A DNA stretch of 17,098 nucleotides from Planctomycetota bacterium (lineage in GTDB: Bacteria; Planctomycetota; J058; JARGOJ01). Location of the stretch: contig JARGOJ010000064.1 of the NCBI GenBank assembly GCA_029210225.1, positions 1 to 17,098 on the forward strand. The letters run 5' to 3'. The notes beneath the pieces were generated by a model that saw only the letters and a list, made by a program, of their open reading frames with translations, made no database searches and was not told the DNA's origin. This document shows, one piece after another, positions 1-6,179 of this stretch. Made by a program: the position numbers and the translations under genes. Position 1 is the stretch's first letter. Every line of letters begins with the position of its first letter.

Positions 1-1159
1 CCGAGGATCCGATCACGGAGAAGACAATGGTAAAGAAGACCGCAGTCCACGCTGTCATGCAGGTTGAGGCTGCCGTCGCGAAGGCAATCAAAACGCAAAC
101 CCGCAGCCAGAGCATGAAGTAACCCGAAAACAGGTTTAGCGCAAAGCTCTGAGATCCCTGACTCAAGCTAATCCCGAACTCTTCTTCCCCAGCTCGATCT
201 TTGACATTATTGAAGACCGCCACCATCGCCGAATCCGAGTTCGTCACCGTAATCCGAAAGTCGCCCTTGGTCTCAGATAGAACCTCCACAGGAAGCTCCA
301 ACACCGTCGCGGCCCGACTTCGCGCCAAGACTAAACGCCGGGTCGTCTTTTCCCCATGAGAGTAAGTTAAAGTGAGAAAAATCGAGCGGCTCCGCGCCTT
401 GTATTGAGGAGCAGAAGCGGCCCCCAATCCTCCGAGGCCCATGGTGGCGGTCTGCCCTGAAACCCAAACCCGGTTCACTGAGCCGCCTTTTCCAAAGGCC
501 CGCACCCTGAGCAAGACTTGCGGGTCTGCTCCGAGCTCTGTTTTGCTCACGTTTGGGAAGGTCCAGGTCAGGCTCTCGCCACCAAACAAACCGTGGAGTG
601 GCTTGACGCTGAAGTCTTCTCCGTAGAGTCCAATCGCCCCCATGGCGATGGTTGCGATGGGAGGTGTTTCTTGGGCAGTCCTGTTTCTAGCGCTTATTGA
701 CTCGCGCACAGCGAGGGGATTGAGTTCGCTTGAGACTTCGCTGTCTGGGGTGGCCGCTTGAAAGACGTTCGCGAGCATTAAGAATAGAAAGGTGATCACG
801 GCCGCGACCGTGATCATGATGCCTGCGAGCAGGCTCGACCCAACGGCCTTTCCAATCACCATGTCAGCTCGGCTCACAGGCTTGGTCAGAAGCGTGTAGG
901 TAAACTTCTCCTTCTCATCCCGAGGCAGGGCCGTCGCGCTCAATAAGATACCGAGCAAGATCGCCATCATTGTGGAGAACGATAGAGAGGAGCTTTTGAG
1001 AAGCTTCAGGCGGTCGGCGTGATCGACTGCGGGGAGAAGCAGGGTCAGTATGCAAAGGCCGCTGAAGACGAGGATGGAGAGGAAGAAGACGCGCTTTTTG
1101 TGTTCAGTCAAGACAGACCACGCGAAGCCGTTGATCGCGCTCAGATGAAAGAGGTTCAT
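1..1159 (-). CDS. ABC-2 type transporter permease, C-terminus cut by window edge
   Basis: The frame stays open from ATG at 1159 to the left edge, giving 386 residues with no stop. Hydrophobic segments lie at about residues 24-43, 63-79 and 105-131. A cytoplasmic loop with PRDEKEK and TLLTKPVSRADMVIGKAVG (about 79-107) is typical of ABC-2 permeases. A polar stretch of about 200 residues (roughly 135-340) follows, then hydrophobic segments resume at about 345-386. This fits a membrane permease with a large extracytoplasmic insert between TM helices. The ATG overlaps the stop of the upstream ATPase as ATGA, so the two are very probably translationally coupled and form one exporter. The substrate is unknown; drugs, lipids or polysaccharides are all possible for the family. 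The permease identity rests on topology, the loop motif and the ATPase partner. Confidence 0.85.
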   Translation of the reverse strand, partial: MNLFHLSAINGFAWSVLTEHKKRVFFLSILVFSGLCILTLLLPAVDHADRLKLLKSSSLSFSTMMAILLGILLSATALPRDEKEKFTYTLLTKPVSRADMVIGKAVGSSLLAGIMITVAAVITFLFLMLANVFQAATPDSEVSSELNPLAVRESISARNRTAQETPPIATIAMGAIGLYGEDFSVKPLHGLFGGESLTWTFPNVSKTELGADPQVLLRVRAFGKGGSVNRVWVSGQTATMGLGGLGAASAPQYKARSRSIFLTLTYSHGEKTTRRLVLARSRAATVLELPVEVLSETKGDFRITVTNSDSAMVAVFNNVKDRAGEEEFGISLSQGSQSFALNLFSGYFMLWLRVCVLIAFATAASTCMTAWTAVFFTIVFSVIGSS

Positions 1160-2181
1160 TCCTTCGCCGCCTCCGCGTTCTTTTCGGCCGCTGGATCGGC
1201 TGCGGCTGGCGTGTCCTTCGCTCCGTCCACAGCGGCAGGGTCAAGGTCATCTTTGAGATCTTCGAGGAGCTTCTTACGATCGTAGCGTTCGGAGCGCTTC
1301 TTGCCGGCGCGAAAGATACGGACGAAGAAGGCTTCAAGGGTTTCTCGACTAGGATTTTGCGAGAGGACCGAAGCGCCGGTTTCGGTAATCGCGGCGGTGA
1401 TGGCTTCTAGGATTTCGGGGTTGGCGCTTTGAATCGTCAGGTCGTAGAGACCGGGTTTACTTGTCAGGTCGGCGAGGGAGCCTTGGCGAATGGTCTTGCC
1501 TTGATAGAGCACGTGGACCTGATCGCAGACATCTTCAATGTCGGCTAGGAGGTGAGAGGAGAGGAGTATGGTCTTGCCTTGGTCTCGAAGCTCGATGAGC
1601 TTGTCCTTCACGTCTCGGTGACCGAGGGGGTCGAGGCCGGAGGTTGGTTCGTCGAGAATGACTAACTTGGGATCATTGAAGAGAGCCTGTGCGAGGCCTA
1701 CTCGGCGGCGCATCCCTTTGGAGTATTCCTTGAGCTTGCGCTTACGATCGTTTTCCAGGCCGACCCACTCAATGAGCTCTCGGGAGCGGCGGCGTCGTTC
1801 TTTCTTGGGCATTCCGAAGAGGCGCCCGAAGAATTCGAGGGTTTGCTCGGCGTTCATGAATTCGTAGAAATAGGACTCTTCCGGTAGAAAGCCGAGGTTC
1901 CGACGGGATTCGTTGTTCGAGGGTGGGAGACCGTCAATGGTGACCTGTCCCTTGGTGGGGAAGATGAGGCCGAGCAAGAGCTTGATAGTGGTTGTTTTGC
2001 CGGAGCCGTTAGGGCCGAGGAGGCCGTAGATTTGTCCTGGCTCAATATTGAGGTTCAGGTTCTCTAAAGCTCGGCGCTTGGGGCGTCCCCAGAAGTCGGT
2101 GTAAACTTTGGTGAGGCCTTCAGATTGAATTATGTTTGTCACTGGTTCATTCCGCTTGCTCGGTGAGAAAACAATAAACAC
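1156..2181 (-). CDS. ABC transporter ATP-binding protein
   Basis: This is the cytoplasmic ATPase subunit that should power the permease encoded just downstream. Visible motifs are Walker A GPNGSGKT (residues 56-63), signature YSKGM (153-157), Walker B LVILDEP (173-179), D-loop SGLDP and the H-loop His210. The LGFLPEE stretch near 97-103 is typical of ABC-2 export ATPases (CcmA/NatA-like, COG1131). After about residue 240 comes an accessory domain and an acidic Ala-rich tail ending near residue 341. The 2181 start is GTG, with AAAGGA too close to it for a normal ribosome site. A second in-frame GTG at 2142 (giving MTNIIQ...) is a plausible alternative start. The stop overlaps the permease ATG by ATGA. 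Substrate unknown. Confidence 0.93.
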   Translation of the reverse strand: MFIVFSPSKRNEPVTNIIQSEGLTKVYTDFWGRPKRRALENLNLNIEPGQIYGLLGPNGSGKTTTIKLLLGLIFPTKGQVTIDGLPPSNNESRRNLGFLPEESYFYEFMNAEQTLEFFGRLFGMPKKERRRRSRELIEWVGLENDRKRKLKEYSKGMRRRVGLAQALFNDPKLVILDEPTSGLDPLGHRDVKDKLIELRDQGKTILLSSHLLADIEDVCDQVHVLYQGKTIRQGSLADLTSKPGLYDLTIQSANPEILEAITAAITETGASVLSQNPSRETLEAFFVRIFRAGKKRSERYDRKKLLEDLKDDLDPAAVDGAKDTPAAADPAAEKNAEAAKE

Positions 2182-2346
2182 GTCCTTTATTGATAACCAC
2201 TGAGAGGCAGAAAGTTCAGTCCCGTTTTAATTCCTTAAACGATTCCACGATTCAGCGCTCCCAAGGTTTCAGTTTAGAACAGGAGGCAAGAGCGCTTCAA
2301 GTCTGGTGCTCTGTCATTCTCTAATTTCGTGGTCCATTGCAGCTGT

Positions 2347-2382
2347 CAAAAAAAGAAAAGCGCCCTCATTTACGAAGGCGCT
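2347..2382 (-). terminator. Rho-independent terminator of the 2436-3503 gene
   Basis: On the minus strand a 6-bp GC stem (AGCGCC / GGCGCT, arms 2377-2382 and 2359-2364, 12-nt loop) is followed by a T-rich tract (complement of 2348-2358). It lies about 54 bp past the stop of the minus-strand gene ending at 2436 and insulates it from the ABC genes. Confidence 0.75.
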
Positions 2383-2435
2383 CTTAAAAGCTTCTGGTTC
2401 AAACAATGCAACAGATATTGGCTGCTTCTTGAGCC

Positions 2436-3503
2436 TTAGCCCCCGAAGACAGAGCGAATTGGATTCAAGCCACGAAGAGTCGGAGCATCCTGAGAACCAC
2501 CCCAAAGACGATACTTAGAAGGCTTTAAGCCGGCCTCCTCCATAAGCTTTTGGGCCGCCAAGACATTGCTTCGTCGATAGCGGCCAGGAGTTGACATAAG
2601 GAGTTCGTTGCTTGGATTGTCGGTCACAGCCCAGACAGCCACCTGAGTCGTCTTCCAAGGTGAACCTAAGCGCGCTGCGGCGAGAGCGACCTTGGCCACA
2701 TCGCCATTCTGATGGCTCTCTATGCGTCCTGGGGAGCTTCCTCTCGGGTCTTTGTCGCGAAGCTCACAGCAGGCGATGATGGCGCGCTGAGTGTCGAGAT
2801 CTTTGGGAGTGGCTTCAAGTAACTGGTAGCCAAGGACCGTGACGTCCTGAAATTTCCCAGGAGCGCGAATCGTTGCTCCTGGAGGAACCAAAACCCGAGC
2901 CTTACTCTGTCCTTCGTTAACACATTGAAGGTTGACCGAGAAGGTCCCGACGTAGTTGTAAACCGGGCGAACTTTGATATGGCGTTCTGCGAGAGCCGGG
3001 TCATCATAGAGGAAGACAGGGCCGCCGGCATAATTGGCGGCATTGAAGCGCTCGATAGCGACCTTCGCTTCGACGATTTGGCCAGCTAAATAGAGGTTCT
3101 CAATCTTGTTCAGCGCTTTGTCTTCCGAGCTCATAGCAGCTGAACTGCGAGTCCGCTTATAAACGGCATTCATCTCATCGCGGCGATAGCTATAGGCGCG
3201 CCGATTGATGCGCTCCTGTGCGACCAAAACCCGCTGCGTCTCTGTGTTGAGGTCACGGAAGTGGTTGCGAAGCGCAGCCAGGTCGTTTCTGTTCTGGCTG
3301 TAGCGTCGATCTTGATCGTTGGAGTGAGCTTCTTCAGCAGAAAATGTCGCGAAGCGTTCTTCAATTTGAGCGAGCTGACGATCCTCACTCTGATCACTCT
3401 TTTTGGAATCTTGCAAGAAGGCCCGCGTCATAAGCATTGAGGCCATTAGGATTTGTGTTGTAACGACGGATCCTACAAAGAATGCTAGCAACCATTTCTT
3501 CAT
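2436..3503 (-). CDS. Membrane-anchored extracytoplasmic protein of unknown function
   Basis: The 355-residue product starts MKKW with one hydrophobic segment (about 4-28), either an uncleaved signal anchor or a signal peptide with no obvious cleavage site. Residues about 38-115 are rich in charged residues, Gln and Arg, and look helical or coiled-coil. From about 160 to 300 there is a beta-rich region with VLVPPGATI (204-212), Cys194, a Cys245-Cys246 pair and TTQVAVWAVTDNPS (285-298). The last pattern (Q followed by AVW and TDN) is one I associate loosely with secreted bacterial proteins of unknown function; I cannot name a Pfam family for it. The start is well supported by AGGAGGGG 5 nt upstream of ATG. 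The gene is monocistronic: a terminator follows, and the neighbour upstream is divergent. Function not assigned. Confidence 0.8.
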   Translation of the reverse strand: MKKWLLAFFVGSVVTTQILMASMLMTRAFLQDSKKSDQSEDRQLAQIEERFATFSAEEAHSNDQDRRYSQNRNDLAALRNHFRDLNTETQRVLVAQERINRRAYSYRRDEMNAVYKRTRSSAAMSSEDKALNKIENLYLAGQIVEAKVAIERFNAANYAGGPVFLYDDPALAERHIKVRPVYNYVGTFSVNLQCVNEGQSKARVLVPPGATIRAPGKFQDVTVLGYQLLEATPKDLDTQRAIIACCELRDKDPRGSSPGRIESHQNGDVAKVALAAARLGSPWKTTQVAVWAVTDNPSNELLMSTPGRYRRSNVLAAQKLMEEAGLKPSKYRLWGGSQDAPTLRGLNPIRSVFGG

Positions 3504-3725
3504 TAACCCCTCCTGACAGGATAAAATTGTTAAAGTTTGTCATCCATAACCCTAGATTAACTCTTGTTCTCAGATTAGCGAGCCCTACGCCAATAATCGT
3601 CCCCATTTAGGAAACCCCATCCGCATAATTGTGGTAAGAGATTTCTTGAGAAGGACTTATAGGCACAATAAAAAGATGCTGACACACTGTTTTGGGATAG
3701 GATGTCGTAGAGAGATCAATAAGCA

Positions 3726-5090
3726 ATGCAAGATATCAACCTAGCTGTCTGTGGCCATGCAGGGCATGGGAAGTCGACCCTGATCGGGAAGGCTGTGACC
3801 GAATTTGAAATGGTCACTCAGAAGCAACTCGATCTTGCGAGAGAAGCCGCCAAAGCAGGAAAAGACCCGAGCTACGTCTTCGCCAACCTCGTTTTTCGTT
3901 CCAAGAAAGTCAAAGCCGCCTCGGAAGCCGCCCGGGGAATCACCTATCAGACCGCCATCATTCGCTTCAACCTCCAAGACCGCCGTATCACAGCCATAGA
4001 TACACCGGGCCAAGCAGACTATACAAACAACCTCTTCCTCGGCATGTTCCAAGCCGATGGCGCTCTTTTGCTCGTCTCCGCAAACAACGGCATTCGCCCG
4101 GTCACCGAACAAATCCTCCGTATCCTCGTCGGCTTCCAAATCCCTCTCCTCGGCGTCAGCGTGACGAAGATGGACCGCGTCGATTACTCCAAGGATGTTT
4201 ACGAGGTCTTAGTCGACGACATTCGCCAAAAGCTCGACAGCTTCGGCATCGACCATAGCAAAGTCGTCTTCTTCCCAACCTCAGCCTATGAATCGGGCCG
4301 GGACATCATGGAAGCTGGGGAAGGGCTCCGTCAATATCGCCGAATCGATTGGTTCAAGGGCCCGACCTTCGAAGACTTCATGAACACCCTCGACTTCGAG
4401 AAGATTCGTCCAGCCACTCCCATGAGGGCAGTCGTCCACCCAACGGATGCCTACGACAACGTCCCCGGAATCGGCAAGTGCATCACCGCCTTAGTCGAGA
4501 CCGGTAGCATCACTCCTGGAACCAAGCTTGTCTTCGAGCCCGTCAGCAGAGAGATGGGGAAGCAAGTCACCGCCGATGTTCGTTCTATAGAATTGACCCG
4601 TGGGCACATCGCCACCCCGGGCATTCCCATCCCCGAAGGGAAGCCCCGGCAGCTCGTCGGGGTCGCCCTCTCACGAATGTCCGTTGATGGCGGGCTCAGA
4701 GACATCTTCAAAGGCCGCGGCATCGTGATCGGCACCGTTGAGCATCCGCCAAACACCGCGCAGACTTTCATCGTCGAATTGACGGTCTTCGATTCAAAGA
4801 TCAGCGTTCGCGTTGGTGAAGAATGGGTGATGCACGCTCACCTCGACCACGTCACCATCACCATTGAAGAGATCATGGCCTATCGCTTCCAATCGGAGAG
4901 CGAATGGATGCAAGGCGAATACGACACCATCTCCGCAGGAGATTGGGGCCGCATGAGAGTAACGGCCCATCGTCCGGTCGCCCTTGAACAGGCCGCCGAT
5001 TTACCCTATCTCAGTCGGGTTGTCATTCGCTTCGGCAGTAAAGCCGTCGCCTTTGGACGCTGCGTCGAGATCTTGGACGATAAGGTCTGA
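3726..5090 (+). CDS. EF-1A-like (archaeal/eukaryotic-type) translational GTPase paralogue
   Basis: This 454-residue protein has the three-domain layout of EF-1A/EF-Tu. G1 is GHAGHGKST (10-18), switch I is RGIT (70-73), G3 is DTPGQAD (92-98), G4 is TKMD (147-150) and G5 TSAYESG (185-191). The region before switch I (GKDPSYVFANLVF, 46-58) and WFKGPTFEDF (209-218) parallel EF-1A GK-SFKYAW and WYKGPTLLE, not EF-Tu. Domain II (about 230-340) and domain III (about 345-450, ending near LSRVVIRF...VAFG) are present. Oddities: Gln96 sits where elongation factors have the catalytic His (DxPGH), and Thr replaces Asn in NKMD. It is therefore probably not the canonical elongation factor; a specialised GTPase, perhaps ribosome-related, is an inference. 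No associated operon is visible. The Shine-Dalgarno is weak (GAGAG about 11 nt upstream). CysN, SelB and EF-Tu were considered less likely. Confidence 0.85.
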   Translation: MQDINLAVCGHAGHGKSTLIGKAVTEFEMVTQKQLDLAREAAKAGKDPSYVFANLVFRSKKVKAASEAARGITYQTAIIRFNLQDRRITAIDTPGQADYTNNLFLGMFQADGALLLVSANNGIRPVTEQILRILVGFQIPLLGVSVTKMDRVDYSKDVYEVLVDDIRQKLDSFGIDHSKVVFFPTSAYESGRDIMEAGEGLRQYRRIDWFKGPTFEDFMNTLDFEKIRPATPMRAVVHPTDAYDNVPGIGKCITALVETGSITPGTKLVFEPVSREMGKQVTADVRSIELTRGHIATPGIPIPEGKPRQLVGVALSRMSVDGGLRDIFKGRGIVIGTVEHPPNTAQTFIVELTVFDSKISVRVGEEWVMHAHLDHVTITIEEIMAYRFQSESEWMQGEYDTISAGDWGRMRVTAHRPVALEQAADLPYLSRVVIRFGSKAVAFGRCVEILDDKV

Positions 5091-5120
5091 GCAAGGGTGA
5101 TATCCCAAACAGCAAATCCC

Positions 5121-5205
5121 GGGCAAACACCAAATCCTGGGCGGACACAGGGTCCGCCCCTACATTTTTTCGCGTTGCTGTGGGCTGTGGGTCATATGAT
5201 TGGCC
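5121..5205. repeat. Direct repeat, copy 1 of an 85/86-bp duplication
   Basis: Positions 5121-5205 and 5304-5389 are identical apart from one T in a homopolymer (six T versus seven T before CGCG). The copy includes the first REP-like hairpin and the spacer that follows it. Near identity implies recent duplication or recent gene conversion. Confidence 0.9.
5130..5163 (+). repeat. REP-like element, left arm of BIME-like unit 1
   Basis: CCAAATCC flank, then a hairpin with stem GGGCGGAC (5139-5146), loop ACAGG and stem GTCCGCCC (5152-5159), then CTAC. A T6 tract starts 5 nt after the stem, so on the plus strand this hairpin could also act as a terminator for the GTPase gene ending at 5090. Confidence 0.85.
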
Positions 5206-5206
5206 C

Positions 5207-5240
5207 GTAGGGGCAAACCCTGTGTTTGCCCTGGATTTGG
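5207..5240 (-). repeat. REP-like element, inverted right arm of BIME-like unit 1
   Basis: Reverse-complement counterpart of 5130-5163: GTAG, stem GGGCAAAC (5211-5218), loop CCTGT, stem GTTTGCCC (5224-5231), then GGATTTGG. It differs from the left arm mainly by paired changes in the stem (GG to AA with matching CC to TT), so base pairing is kept while the sequence differs. Confidence 0.85.
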
Positions 5241-5274
5241 ATTGATTCACCGACGAACAATAAATCCCGGCGAT

Positions 5275-5328
5275 CACCAAATTCTGGGCAAACACCAAAT
5301 TCTGGGCAAACACCAAATCCTGGGCGGA
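5275..5328 (+). repeat. Three tandem 18-bp units
   Basis: The unit CACCAAATTCTGGGCAAA occurs at 5275-5292 and 5293-5310 exactly, and at 5311-5328 with changes that lead into the second REP-like hairpin. Single or imperfect versions flank the first copy (5110-5127 and 5129-5146). This appears to be the outer flank of the REP element amplified in tandem. Confidence 0.85.
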
Positions 5329-5389
5329 CACAGGGTCCGCCCCTACATTTTTTTCGCGTTGCTGTGGGCTGTGGGTCATATGATTGGCC
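5304..5389. repeat. Direct repeat, copy 2 of the 85/86-bp duplication
   Basis: This is the second copy of the 5121-5205 unit, differing only by one extra T in the T-tract (seven T ending at 5354). It carries its own hairpin GGGCGGAC (5322-5329), loop ACAGG, GTCCGCCC (5335-5342). The sequence after 5389 differs from that after copy 1: a GTAGGGGCGTGACGCC palindrome instead of the GGGCAAAC hairpin. Confidence 0.9.
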
Positions 5390-5466
5390 ATGTAGGGGCG
5401 TGACGCCACCGGATTGCCCGGCCTTCTTTGGATTTGGTTCCGTTCCTGGGCATTCAATAAATCCGA

Positions 5467-5502
5467 GGCAAACACACGCCGGACAACCCGGTGTCCTTTG
5501 CC
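5467..5502. repeat. Third, divergent REP-like nested hairpin
   Basis: Outer arms GGCAAA (5467-5472) and TTTGCC (5497-5502) enclose inner arms GGACA (5481-5485) and TGTCC (5492-5496). The GGCAAA arm and the nearby AAATCC flank match the other elements, so this is probably an older, diverged member of the same family. Confidence 0.6.
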
Positions 5503-5540
5503 CCTCCACAGGTTTCTTGCGTTGTTGCCACAGGGGGAAA

Positions 5541-5582
5541 TGAAAAACGCAAAGAAGACGGCGCTTGGCCGTCTTCTTTGCG
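5541..5582 (-). terminator. Strong rho-independent terminator of the MglA/Roadblock cluster
   Basis: A perfect 15-bp stem (5548-5562 with 5568-5582) and a 5-nt loop is followed on the minus strand by TTTTT (complement of 5543-5547). It begins 24 bp after the stop of the Roadblock gene ending at 5607 and marks the end of the minus-strand signalling cluster. Confidence 0.92.
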
Positions 5583-5606
5583 TGAATCGTAATGAACTCT
5601 TGAGAT

Positions 5607-6110
5607 TTAGTCGTCGAAGAGGTCGTCGAGAACGTCGGAGACGTCATTTCCGAAGCCTTCTTCGAAGCGGATCTCTTGTTTCCGGTTGCCAATCTCGTCG
5701 AAGATAACGACAAGTCGTTCGACTAGTTCTTTGGTGTAGAACATGACCATACCGATGGTCGTTTTAGAGTCGAAGATTGTCGCGAGAATGGTCCGCTGTC
5801 CAATCAATGTGAGTTGGATGCTCTCAACTTTTCCTTGGTGAGTGAGGGTTGTAAACTCGGTCTGTCCAAGGATTTTCGCGACTTCTTTAGTTGCTGCGAA
5901 GGATGCAGCAACAAGAGCAGCGATGGTTTCGAGATCGATTCCTTCGGTATCACCGACTTTGGTCACAGCGTGACCTTCGATGTCAACGAGGATATTGCAC
6001 TTTGATTTGGAGAGCGTCTGGTAGTTAATCAGGGCTTTATCAATTTTATCGACGTCGTCCTGATAGAAAACAAGTCTCCGACTCTTGAGTCTTTGGTCGG
6101 TGTCACCCAT
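5607..6110 (-). CDS. Roadblock/LC7 domain protein
   Basis: A 167-residue cytoplasmic protein with one Roadblock/LC7 domain (about residues 25-145 of the ATG-started product). Features are a CNILVDIEGHAVTKVG strand-turn-strand, a long helix LETIAALVAASFAATKEVAKILG, then QLTLIGQRTILATIFD and a final helix, with an acidic tail ending DDLFDD. Such proteins (MglB family) dimerise and bind or regulate Ras-like MglA GTPases, often as GAPs or scaffolds. The frame extends to a GTG at 6122, but ATG at 6110 has GAGG about 7 nt upstream and is the better start. The gene lies 69 bp downstream of the MglA-like GTPase gene and ends at a strong terminator, so it is the last gene of the cluster. A direct partnership with that GTPase is inferred from position. 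Confidence 0.88.
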   Translation of the reverse strand: MGDTDQRLKSRRLVFYQDDVDKIDKALINYQTLSKSKCNILVDIEGHAVTKVGDTEGIDLETIAALVAASFAATKEVAKILGQTEFTTLTHQGKVESIQLTLIGQRTILATIFDSKTTIGMVMFYTKELVERLVVIFDEIGNRKQEIRFEEGFGNDVSDVLDDLFDD

Positions 6111-6179
6111 AAGCCGCCTCACTTCCCGTATCTTTGAATCCTCGGTCCATGCAAGACATGGACCGGCAGGGCTTTCAGT

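Larger units (their letters stand above)
5108..5510. repeat. REP/BIME-like palindromic repeat region between EF-1A-like GTPase and Roadblock genes
   Basis: The gene-free stretch 5091-5606 is dominated by related palindromes whose core resembles GTAGGGGC...GCCC, in both orientations, separated by short AAATCC/GGATTT flanks. Composite unit 1 spans 5130-5240, a truncated or variant unit 2 spans 5313-5440, and a third divergent hairpin lies at 5467-5502. The open frames across this stretch give repetitive peptides such as GKHQILGKHQILG and are artefacts of the repeats. Similar GTAGGGGCG...-type intergenic palindromes are known in several bacterial phyla and are often linked to RAYT-type Y1 transposases. 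No transposase is encoded in this window. Confidence 0.85.

Noticed and set aside
3640..3725. Promoter for the EF-1A-like gene
   Set aside because: TTGAGA and several TAxxxT boxes occur, but no pair has convincing match and spacing.
3741..4139. 132-aa minus-strand frame opposite the EF-1A-like gene
   Set aside because: It overlaps the conserved G1-G3 region of the real gene and has no recognisable domain.
3726..5090. Calling the GTPase canonical EF-Tu (tuf), CysN or SelB
   Set aside because: Pre-switch I sequence looks EF-1A type, G3 is DTPGQ, G4 is TKMD, there is no cysD or selA neighbour, and no str-operon context.
5275..5328. CRISPR-like spacing of short repeats
   Set aside because: The 18-bp units are directly abutting with no unique spacers, and no cas gene is present.
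5023..5713. Open frames on both strands across the repeat region giving peptides such as AQNLVFAQNLVFAQ or GKHQILGKHQILG
   Set aside because: They are translations of the 18-bp tandem units and REP hairpins. Several frames and both strands are open at once, and none has a convincing ribosome site.
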